A DNA stretch of 64,000 nt, from the NCBI GenBank assembly GCA_017591395.1, contig WEDG01000725.1, positions 124,001 to 188,000 on the forward strand, in the 5' to 3' direction. The position numbers were made by a program, and so were the translations under genes. The DNA is from Schistocephalus solidus. Taxonomy: Eukaryota > Platyhelminthes > Cestoda > Diphyllobothriidea > Diphyllobothriidae. The notes under the pieces are model-generated. The model was not told the origin of the DNA. It did no database searches and saw only the letters and a program-made list of their open reading frames with translations. Shown piece after piece: positions 48,340-57,715 of this stretch. Every line of letters starts with the position of its first letter. The first letter of the stretch is position 1.

Positions 48340-51300
48340 AAATCAAAAATTTTGTTTCGGTTGCAAATTAAGACATGGCTAATCCCATTGCCGCTAACTG
48401 CAAGTCTGACGGCAGGAGCAGAGTCCTACATTTTGAAAACCCCAACCGATGTGGCTGTCTTCCCGTGGAATACACGTTTGCTGAGGTCTTGTCACCGTTT
48501 ATTGGCTGACGGCCAGTGTCAACAGGGATTGGGAGATATGAGTGCTCACAGTGAGCGCATGCAGCTCTTTCAGTTGACTTATCACACAGCTTCAGTTATC
48601 CTAAAAGGGACAGCCAAAAAACCAAAATATATATAGTAGCTACTACAGCAAAAAGTATTCCTCAGATTTTTCCCTCCAGAACAAGAAAAGCGGAAAAATG
48701 TCTTCTCTTATGAAATCCACAAACATTAGTTACTATCTGTCAATAATTTCCGATTCATTCTATTTAATTCAAGATATATTCGGTGTGGAGTAATTTTATA
48801 CGGTAAGATCAGGGGCTGAGTTAGGTGACTCATGCGACTTCAGGTGATCCAAGAATTGTACGGTCCCCTTTAGAACTGTGCGCCTTGTGTTGTTAATTGG
48901 TTAAAATATGATTTTTTGAAGGCCACTCATTGACCAACAATAGGAAAAAACCCGCAAAGCTTTGTACGCTTTTCGCAGCACCATTGATGACAGACCTTTA
49001 ATTATGAAAAATGGGTTGGCAATGACTTTGAAGTAAGAACCTGCCTGAAAAACTCCTTTTCCTTTTCCATACATCCTATCTCCTCACCGGGTTATCCTGG
49101 GTATAAATAATGCGTACCCTCTTTAACTGCCTGAATATTCCTTTTTAATTTGCGCCCGCTTGTTGACAAAAGGACGTAGTTCGGTCGTGTGAAATAGAGA
49201 TTGCAAATCGTGAACTCGTACCCCATGTGTTTAGTCGTCCAAACCATTGGGTCTTATCTGTTTATTAATCATTAAGTTTATAGGTTGTTATATTTAGACT
49301 TGAACACGACGTTGATATGTAACCAAAACCCGTTCACTTCCAGCTGCGTTTGATAACTATTTCATCTGTCTGTGCATATCCCACCTTCGAAAAATAAGAC
49401 TATTAGAAGTAAGTATTCTTTTCGATTCCTGAACCGAATCCATTCACCGAGGGAAAATTTGCCGCTTTTTTCCTTTACTCTTGCTATCTTACCAAAGGCG
49501 AATAACCTCTACAAAAGTCGTACTTGTTAAAACTGTTCGCGCTCTTATGGCGGATTCAGGAATGCTGTCCTAATTACCTGCTGCATTTTTCACAAAACTC
49601 CGCGCTGAATTTATGGTGTTTTACGTACTCTGCGGCGTTATATATTAAAAAAGTGGAGGTAAGACCGAAAAAAAGGAATGTATAAACGAGATTTGTGCTC
49701 TGCGACGTAAAGGACACATTATGTAGCGATCATAAAGTGTATTCTGTAAAATTGTGCCTGTGACTTAGGTTTTGGTACTTTTAAAAGACATGAGTAGATG
49801 CATTTGGAGTGGCGACAATGCATTCAAAAGTACTATTCACAAAAGCAACATATACTCAGACCTAAATTTTAATAAAAACTGCACATATTTCACCGAAAAA
49901 TTCGGTCAGCATCCATGCACTTATTGCAGGATATTTTGCAAACCAAATCAGTTTGAAAAATGAATTAACAAACCCTGTTTACTGGTGAATTTTCGTGGCT
50001 ATTCTGATGGACACAAAACTGAGCATTTAAACATTTTATTTTGCCACCAATGGCCTAGTTGCCATCTGACTTCAGAAGAGCATATGTTTAGGCACGTGCC
50101 AATAAGCCTCTTTAGTATTTGCCCGACATGTAAGACCAAAGAATGCTCTATTTAACTTTATGCAAGTCGGAGGAGTAGCAAACCCTTTTTACGAGTAGAG
50201 TTGCAGATATCGCAAAGACCTATCCAAAGTTTGATCGTCAGATAAACCACAGCGCACGGCCGTAGGGGAGTGGCGAATTGCTGCCTTTTTAAATGACATA
50301 AGATTGATAATAAAGCTTGAAATTTCTGTCGGTATGGGATGATGTGAACGACCAGGAACCGAAACCAAGTTTAATTTTGGCATCCATAAATCGTATTATG
50401 CAACCGGGGTGTAAAAGGTGGCTTTAGACACCGCCGTAGTGCAAAACTGTTTACAGGCTACGGATGACACTTCCTTATTCGATTAACAGCTGTTCTGTGA
50501 ATCTTAAGAATCTGCAAATACAGCACATCAACATTTAATGTCCAATGGTGACAAATTTGGTCTGTATATTACGTAGTTCCCTTCAGTGTTGACTAATTTA
50601 CGCACTCGGAGTCTTGACGTTAATTTGGTTTAATATTGATGATATTTTCCCAAGGAGTGCATGCATTTACCTGTTCCAGGCGTCCAGAAATTAAATAAAT
50701 CGTTAAACATAATTCTAAAATTGATTTTTGATAAGAAAAAATTAATTAATTTTAAAAACGGCGGGCTTTTGAAATTGAGCCGCCATCTTTTCTGCTCTCC
50801 TTTCGCATGTGAATGCTCCTATATATACGTCGATTGACCTATTTCACCCATTTAAAACTGACTTTTAACCATTTTTGGTTATTCGAACAACAAAAATGAG
50901 GTCACAGAGCAAGACGCTGGCAAAATTTTGAAGGAAGTCCAAATCGATCGATATTTAGAGGCGCATTCAAGGACGATTTTTCTCGGTGAATGGAGGACCT
51001 TTTTTGCTGAAATTTTTGGAACTTTTCTTTCAAAATAAAGCGTAGCTCTCTCTCTCAATTAAGTAGGATTTTAATATATTTTATCCTAAAGGAAAATCCA
51101 AATATTTTTTGGCATGTCATGATACCGTATTTGAACGAGCTTTCCGCAGTCGCCTGCATATAAGTATGCTTTTTAAAAAGGTTAACTTATTTTGTTTGAA
51201 TTTTTACCATACATTTATGACGTGTTAATGAATTCAAATATATGACACAGAAAAAAACCCAAAAATAAAATGTCTCGTACTAAGTTTGTAGCACATTAAC

Positions 51301-51590
51301 TCTTTTTCAAATTTTATGCTTAAATAAATGATACATTTTCGCAGTCATAGATGCACTCAGAGTTTTTACAGCACAATTCGTAGTTTTTATGTCCAAGGAA
51401 AATTATAATTTACTATATGCGCTTAAAAACATGTCACAGGACTCATACAAGTTGGCAGAAGATGCCAAATAATTGATATACGTTACATATGGCATTAGTA
51501 AATGGGAGACCTACCTTCGCAGTGTATTTTAAAGAATTTTAGCAGGTGGGCTCCATAGGTTGCAGTAGGCTGGGCGGCTAACCAGACATA
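48340..51590. other. Upstream region of the Ig gene; nothing recognised
   Basis: No TATA, CCAAT or other core promoter signal could be assigned with confidence. It is AT-rich with short open frames only. Confidence 0.35.
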
Positions 51591-51594
51591 AGTG

Positions 51595-51925
51595 TGAATA
51601 AAAATAAGGGTTTCGTTAATGACCGCTCAACCATAGTTCCCGGATTTAACTCGTCCCACTCATTATTGAGCCCAACTAACAGCCGCATAGCAGCTAGTAG
51701 TATGATAAGCAGATTAGTATGGCCGAAAAAGAGTAAGGAGACTGCGATGGCCATTTCTGACTTATTAGCTATCATCAGTCAGTCATAATCAACCTCAGTC
51801 GGTGCCCCAGTCAAGGATCGAACCCGCGATGCGTTGATCAGAAATCCAACGTTCTAACCGTCAAGCCACGGGCTCCTTAACTTGCCGGTTTAGACTGGAA
51901 ATATGGACATTCGTTGATGAAAGCA
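51595..51925 (-). mobile_element. tRNA-derived SINE, near full length
   Basis: Reverse complement runs GGAGCCCGTGGCTTGACGG (A box), GGATTTCTGATCAACG, B box GGTTCGATCCT (51812-51822), the body (TGACTGACTGATGATAGCTA, GGCCATCGCAGTCTCC) and the long distal part with GGCTGTTAGTTGGGCTC. Confidence 0.85.
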
Positions 51926-51929
51926 GACC

Positions 51930-52890
51930 GATCATTAACACAAGGCTTCCGCTGGGGCCTCGTAGGTCAAGTAGTTAAGCCCTTAAGGTAAATAACTCTT
52001 GATCGTTTTACAAATGAATGAAAGGAAATTATGCTCGAGTAAGGAATGGTTTAATAAATAAAATCGCATTTCATGTAGTTCCCTAGAACGGCTTCCTTAA
52101 ACTGGCCATTAAATAGCATTAGTTTCTTACTATTAATATGCCAAATACTATTATTGCTTATACCACTACCATAAATAATACCAATTATAATAATAAACGT
52201 CAGTTTGTGAGGTGAATGAATTGAGCAGATAGCGAAAAAGTTGACACCTAGCATAAAGTTGTATATTGCGTTGAAATATTGATAAAAATAAACAGGTTCA
52301 TAAATTGTACTCTTCCGACGGGGATAAAATCAGCTGCCTGAAGCAAAGATCGTTAAGCCGGAGGATAGCGGCACATTGCCCTCTCTATCCAACTAGTCAG
52401 AAGGGAAGAGGAAGTAAGGGAGTTGGAGAGAACGCAAAATGGATCCGCCACCGACCGAAGAATTCACCGGTCATGAGATGACGGACAGCAGTGTCGGCGG
52501 CGTTACCCTCGGGACGGGGCAGGTGAGACTGAGACCAAAAGGGCCGGGCACGAACAAAGTTAGCAAATTAAATGCTCGAAGCCAGTGAGAACCGCTCGGC
52601 TAACGGATAGCGGTCAAGGATAATTTTTGTGACCTAAGCAGGCCTAGGAAATTCAGTTTCTCAATATATATTTTGTACGAAGGAAGTGAACTTAAGGTAT
52701 CAGGCTGCTAGAGGCAGATACGGTCCCCAGGTTTGAAAAGAACCCTTAACGAAGCGGGTGGGTTAAAAATGCAGTTGTTATAGGGCCGCCAACCTTTGAG
52801 GCTCAAACCCGCGAACCGCAGAACAGAGAGAGAATGGACCATAACCCGATAAGTGAACGTCCCTCTAAGATGGTTTATATACCCGATAGC
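51930..52890. other. No gene recognised
   Basis: A moderately GC-rich patch near 52370-52570 has no open frame or repeat match that could be supported. Confidence 0.35.
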
Positions 52891-52894
52891 AACC

Positions 52895-52960
52895 AACAGG
52901 AAATCGAGCCCGTGGCCCAGTAGTTAGGGGTGTGAACTGCTTACAAGTAGTGATCCCATC
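52895..52960 (+). mobile_element. SINE head fragment
   Basis: ATCGAGCCCGTGGCCCAGTA then GTTAGGGGTGTGAACTGCTT resembles the tRNA-like head; the body is absent. Confidence 0.45.
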
Positions 52961-52969
52961 TGAGTTCAA

Positions 52970-53230
52970 CAAAACATACGCGCACCAACTAAATGAATGT
53001 GAAAGATCAAGCAGTAAGGGAAAATAACAGGAGCTTGGCGTTCTAGGCATGTAGGAGGATTACGAATAAATCTAATTGTGATCAACACAACCAGCGAAGA
53101 CGCGAGAGACTAAACTGACCATTTCTTTGTGAAAAGCGATCATCAGATAGTCATGAAATAAATGTATGATTGAAAGACATGACTGCAAGCCCAAAGATGA
53201 CTCAGCCGGGAAACCACGGGAGAGTATTTG
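52970..53230. repeat. Interspersed repeat, also at 60.24-60.42 kb
   Basis: Shared pieces with 60240-60420 are CTAAATGAATGTGAAAG, AAGCAGT followed by a CGTTCTA block, and GACTGCAAGCC with a GGGAAAACAC-type run. Nature unknown. Confidence 0.5.
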
Positions 53231-53248
53231 CGATAGGGATTGCTTACG

Positions 53249-53249
<1 letters not shown>

Positions 53250-53302
<53 letters not shown>
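53250..53302. repeat. (TA)n microsatellite
   Basis: A 53-base TA tract at the left edge of the inverted repeat cluster. Confidence 0.95.
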
Positions 53303-53306
<4 letters not shown>

Positions 53307-54146
53307 AAGACGTTATACCGTACTTCAGACATAGGTACTAGCTAAAATCCAGACACGTGTTTCGCCGAGGTTTCTGCTGCTGCGTGACGCAGCAACGAGG
53401 GGTTCGGCTCCTCAGTTGGTCCCCCAGCGTTCTCTATGCGGGTTCTGGTATATGGACTCCAGAAAATAATCAAGGAAATAATTTCTGCAATTATTAAGTG
53501 CAGGACATGGAGTCAGATGATTCGGGTATGACTCGTTGCTGCGTCACGCAGCAGCATAAACATCGGCGAACACGTGTCAGGGCTTTTAGCTAGGACCTAT
53601 GTCGGAAGTACGGTATAACATATGTGCCATATACGATTCATACTACCTGTAGTACTACTTGTTTGAAGAGTGGGCATAACGTGGTTATTCTACAGTGGTT
53701 GATTGTCTTCGACCTAAATGTTCATTTAAATTTCGGGTCTGACCTTAAAAATTCATGTCCGAATCATCTGACTCCATGTCCTGCACTTAATAATTTCAAA
53801 AATTATTTCCCTGATTATTCTCTGGAGTCCATATACCAGAAACCGCATAGAGAACGCTGGTAGACCCATTGAGGAGCCGAACCCCTCGTTGCTGCGTCAC
53901 GCAGCAGCGGAAACATCGGCGAAACACGTGTCTGGGCTTTTAGCTAGTACCTATGTTGGAAGTACGGTATAATATATGTGCCATATACGATTCATACTAC
54001 TTGTAGTACTACTTGTTTGTAGAATGGGTATTACGTGGTTATTCCACAGTGTTTAATTGTCTTCCACCCAAATGTTCAAAAAAGTCATGTCCGAATCATC
54101 TGACTCCATGTCCTGCACTTAATAATTTCAAACATTATTTCCTTGG
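53303..54146. repeat. Cluster of one inverted and two direct repeat copies
   Basis: One unit is present on the minus strand at 53303-53525 and on the plus strand at 53528-53740 (partial) and 53744-54080; its first 60 bases then recur at 54085-54146. Landmarks are TCATGTCCGAATCATCTGAC, a palindrome GCTGCGTCACGCAGC, AAACACGTGTCTGGGCTTTT, and ATTCATACTAC with TGTAGTACTACTTGTTTG. The last block also occurs upstream of the PLE at 59.9-60.0 kb, so the unit is probably PLE-derived terminal sequence. Confidence 0.75.
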
Positions 54147-54169
54147 TATATATATATATATATATATAC
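54147..54169. repeat. (TA)n microsatellite
   Basis: A TA tract between the cluster and a PLE 3' end. Confidence 0.9.
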
Positions 54170-54345
54170 AAAGATTCGAGGTCCCGATATCTTATCACGT
54201 TCATCCTCTCATGAGGAAGACGAAGAAGAAGAGGGGGCGAGTTCATGGACCAAATTGTATTTGTAATGACGTTTCGAAAGCCTTCTAGCTTCCGTCATCA
54301 GAGTGTAATGCTTGCTGCTCCTGGTGGTCTTGAGTAAGTCAATTT
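54170..54345 (-). mobile_element. Penelope-like element 3' end with hammerhead-like core
   Basis: On the minus strand CUGAUGA (54297-54303) is followed by one extra C, a 6-7 bp helix II (GGAAGC/GCUUUC), then GAAACGUC. ACGU can form a minimal stem III with cleavage after GUC. Stem I pairing is poor. A GAA-rich run (54212-54236) and then the TA tract follow in element orientation. Confidence 0.5.
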
Positions 54346-54395
54346 TGCCGCGTGACTCGTATTATATCCATGGTGGACGCGTGAACTCAGCAGCG

Positions 54396-54415
54396 ATATA
54401 TATATATATATATAT
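54396..54415. repeat. (TA)n microsatellite
   Basis: A short TA tract. Confidence 0.9.
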
Positions 54416-54646
54416 TCAGAGCAGTTTTGATTTCATGAGCTATCAAAAGAAAGGTCAGGAGCTTTGCATTAATCTACCCAAATGGTAGGTATTTAATGGT
54501 TTAAAGTCAGTAGAGATCTTTAAAAGAGGTCATGGTTGGACTTATAAATTATCATCAATTAGAAGGCAAATAATTTATTTTTAACCAAAACCATAAATCA
54601 AAAATAAACTCAATGAAACGCCAATTATTCACAGCTTTTATATAAC

Positions 54647-54802
54647 CAAGAGCGGAGACAACAGCGCTGTAGAGGAAGTCGAGGCAGTCCTGGTAGGTGT
54701 TGGAGGAGGACGTATGGCAGGTTCTTTGCACGTACACCCTAGTCACCGTTCTGTGTTTACAAGAAAATGCCTCCAAGAGCCGAACATCAAGATCTCGACT
54801 GG
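54647..54802 (-). CDS. Candidate exon, unidentified
   Basis: The minus-strand frame reads SRDLDVRLLEAFSCKHRTVT then YVQRTCHTSSSNTYQDCLDF and LYSAVVSAL, with many codons ending in C or G in contrast to the AT-rich flanks. Possible splice sites are AAAG before 54802 (pyrimidine-rich upstream run) and G|GTTATA after 54647, both phase 1; the donor is weak. No family was recognised. It lies upstream of the Ig gene start, on the same strand, so it would belong to another gene. Confidence 0.3.
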
Positions 54803-54804
54803 CT

Positions 54805-56525
54805 TTGGGAAGGGGGCGATAAACGAAAACGAACGGGTAAAACATTTTTTTAATAGAAAATGTCAGTTTTTGGGCATACAGTTCGTAAGCGAATTTATTA
54901 ATTTTACATAAATTACTAAAAATTTGTTTTCGAGTGAGAGTGCTACTTAAATGGGCCTTATAACAAAGATTATCTTGCAGCATATGTATGGGGTATTTTG
55001 TTGATGCTAGGATGCTGGCTTTTGAATGCAGTTTATTCCTGCCGCACTCATAAACAAGTCATGGTAAAAAAGAAAAAAATTAGGCAAAAGAAACTTTCTA
55101 TTGATTTTCGATTCCCCATGTATTGAAATGTATTCTGAAAAAGGAAAGCAAATGGTAAACTCACTTGTCATTCGGTAGAAATCACACTTTTATGGCAATT
55201 TTATACTGAAAGGAGGAGCGTGTTAAGGTTTTCAAAAATTATACTTGAGAGATCTTTTAAAGACCTACAATATCAATTTTAAAAAGGAGTCCGTATTTAT
55301 GTTTCATAGCCACTGCCCATTTTTATGGAAACTGTATGTTTTTTCTTAATCAGTTTCCTTACACTGAATGCATCTAGCTTGTAGACTAAGAGCCCTAACT
55401 GCGAATGCAACTATAGATTTGCTTAAAGTTATCCAAAAACTGGACGTCTTGATTAAAAAAATCATTTTGTCCCTCTTTTGAGTATAAATTTAAATATAGG
55501 CTTGATTTACTACCAAAAGAATACAAGAGACTTTTTTCTCAAGTTCTATTTGGATGCTCTTTTTAGAGCAATATGCAAGGTACATAATGCCCATGTTATC
55601 GTCATTTAAGCATGCAGCCAAAAGTAAGTGTTCCTGCCTAATTGAAACCGCATGTCAAACGTTTCTTAAATATTTGATGAACCCGCTGGCTGACTGTAGT
55701 TAAAATGAGGAAAAAGGCTCAGATCCAATAAAAGAGGCCTTTTTCCGTGACACAGACACAGGAACAATGTGCGGACAACAGAGGAAGGTCAAAGTCTGGA
55801 GCGTAAACATGTACTTTAGCCGAAGCGGACATTCAACGTTATGGCTTGAGGAAACCAAGATGTTTTTTTAGTATTAGGCACGTAGGTCATCCACGGCAAG
55901 CAGGGTTTGATTCTCATTTGTATCTTACGTCCACGAATGAGCATATTGAACAGAGCAGGGCAGCAGTGAATTTGAAGTACTGATAGAAGCATTCCAATTG
56001 AAGTGGCACTACAGACTATGGGAGACTATGGCAACGAAACAGATTCTTGTGTTAAAATATCCAGGTGAAATCACCTGTTGAGAAGATGTTTTAGATATAA
56101 ATCATTAGATAAAAAGATTTGGAAAATAACTGAAGCTGGCTCATAAAGAGACTCCAGAGGAGACGAGGATTTACTGGCTGGATGCAAATGTGAAGTTTTC
56201 TTAGAAGACTTAGATGGTTTGCAGTATTTCATGACTAGGAGACGGCACTCAAGTTTGCCTTTATGTCAAATGTATCATTAACGTTGTATTGGAGAAGAAT
56301 TGCGAGTATACGAGGCCTGAATTTGCTCTAATATTTGTCAAGGTCGATTGCTGTAATACTCCCTTTCAGAAGAGTCGAAAGTATGACAAGCTGGGGGTAA
56401 AGGTGCCGCCAAATAAAACTCCATAATTTAAGTACCAGTAGCGAAATATACGGAAGTAGTATGATGACTTGAGAAAAGTCTTCTTTTATGCGCGACACGG
56501 AGTTTGAATCCATGGTTCCGGTAAG
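54805..56525. other. AT-rich stretch, no gene recognised
   Basis: No supported exon, RNA gene or repeat match. Confidence 0.4.
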
Positions 56526-56529
56526 AGAC

Positions 56530-56555
56530 ATATATATATATATATATATATATAT
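56530..56555. repeat. (TA)n microsatellite at PLE 3' end
   Basis: TA tract directly adjoining the PLE end at 56556. Confidence 0.95.
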
Positions 56556-56890
56556 TGAAAAACAGGCATCCCAAGATATTCAATAGAAAAGACGAAATTC
56601 TTTGGGAAAAAATCGAAACTTTAATGCGTAAATTTTCGAGACTGGTCCCACAGCTCGTCTTCAGACTACGGGCAGTATACAGGAACAATTAATCAATTAA
56701 CCATGTTAAACAAGGGATTCTGAGATTGGGCAAAATCCGAACCAATAGGCTTTGAGTGTATTTCGTCATCCCGTCGTGATTCATTTTGGGCTCTTGAATT
56801 TTTCTTTAACGATTTTGTATGTGGCATCCAAATCGATATGCCGGTTGATGCATGCCTCATCTGAGTGCATTGCTTCCAAAGAATTTCGTC

Positions 56891-56894
<4 letters not shown>
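56556..56894 (-). mobile_element. Penelope-like element 3' end with hammerhead-like core
   Basis: The reverse complement gives the C-terminal end of the PLE frame (NALR-like, then a Leu-Asp-Ala-Thr-Tyr segment) and the 3' untranslated part. It holds CUGAAGA, an extra C, helix II GAGCUG/CAGUCUC with one bulge, and GAAAAUUU. The copy is a severely truncated sibling of the 57.45-59.9 kb element and runs into TA at 56530-56555. Confidence 0.65.

Positions 56895-56945
<51 letters not shown>
56895..56945. repeat. (TA)n microsatellite
   Basis: A TA tract of about 51 bases between the truncated PLE and the inverted SINE pair. Confidence 0.95.
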
Positions 56946-56948
<3 letters not shown>

Positions 56949-57177
56949 AGTGTGGGGCTCACCGATCTGCTTAAGGAACATGCATGTTCCGTTGTGCCCT
57001 GGAGCTCAGACTTGAGCCCTCGCAGGCGGTCGCATAGCGACGTGTAGCATATGATGGAATGGAACCGACAAAGACAAGGGAGACCGGAATGGCCATTTCT
57101 GGCTTATTAGCCGTCATCAGCCAGTCATACCCAATCCCAAGTGTGGCACACCTGGGATTCGAACCCGCGACCTTTGT
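56946..57177 (-). mobile_element. tRNA-derived SINE, left arm of an inverted pair
   Basis: Reverse complement contains the B box GGTTCGAATCC (57157-57167) and the whole body and tail, ending at the TA tract. The A box side is replaced by a 42-base duplicate of the SINE tail (57178-57223). Confidence 0.85.
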
Positions 57178-57245
57178 AACATGCATGTTCCTTAAGCAGA
57201 TCGGTGAGCCCCACACTATCATCATATTTCCGATCACAACCGACA

Positions 57246-57413
57246 AAACAACGAGCCCGTGGCTCAAATGGTAGAGCGTTCGACTCAAATACCAAAGGTC
57301 GCGGGTTCGAATCCCAGGTGTGCCACACTTGGGATTGGGTATGACTGGCTGATGACGGCTAATAAGCCAGAAATGGCCATTCCGGTCTCCCTTGTCTTTG
57401 TCGGTTCCATTCC
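57246..57413 (+). mobile_element. tRNA-derived SINE, best copy of the head
   Basis: A box TGGCTCAAATGG (57260-57271) and B box GGTTCGAATCC (57304-57314) match the internal RNA polymerase III promoter consensus. The body follows (ATGACTGGCTGATGACGGCT, GGCCATTCCGGTCTCC) and the end CGGTTCCATTCCA runs straight into TA repeats. The anticodon arm does not pair, so it is a SINE and not a functional tRNA. Confidence 0.92.
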
Positions 57414-57451
57414 ATATATATATATATATATATATAAATATATATATATAT
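57414..57451. repeat. (TA)n microsatellite between SINE and PLE 3' ends
   Basis: TA tract with one TAAATA interruption; the SINE 3' end and the PLE 3' end meet here from opposite sides. Confidence 0.95.
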
Positions 57452-57715
57452 TAAATAAAGTTGAGTTCTTTGGGAACAAAATAACTTTTATTGTGTAAAT
57501 TTTTTCGAATCTGGTGCCCCCAGTTCGTCGTCAGACAAATGGGGGATGTACAGAAAACAGTTAACCTTAAATAATGCCTAACACAAGATTCTATGGTTGG
57601 CTAAAGTTTGAGCTAATAGACATCCGGAGTTTGAAGTTATCTGATCGATAGTGGCTGTTTTTGCCTCCACTTGACCTTGAGAAATTTGTAATTGGCATCT
57701 AAATCGATATGCCTG
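57452..57715 (-). mobile_element. PLE 3' untranslated end with hammerhead-like core
   Basis: In element orientation: CUGACGA (57532-57538), one extra C, helix II CUGG/CCAG extended by GAA/UUC across a bulged A, then GAAA. Stem III would be A/U only and stem I about 3 bp. The core is recognisable but probably weak or inactive. It terminates at the TA tract. Confidence 0.55.

Noticed and set aside
48337..48636. Plus-strand frame of 99 codons opposite the region upstream of exon 1
   Set aside because: No recognised content or splice support; probably chance.
53072..53332. Open frames rich in alternating Tyr-Ile (also near 12916, 14485, 56752 and 57285)
   Set aside because: They are translations of (TA)n tracts and adjoining SINE sequence, not proteins.
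53880..53950. Possible hammerhead from GAAACACGTGTC in the 53-54 kb repeats
   Set aside because: The 3' half (GAAAC, palindromic ACACGUGU, GUC) fits, but no CUGANGA box lies upstream in any of the copies; CUCGUUG stands at that place.
57251..57322. A genuine tRNA gene
   Set aside because: A and B boxes are good, but the anticodon arm does not pair and the sequence continues into the SINE body.
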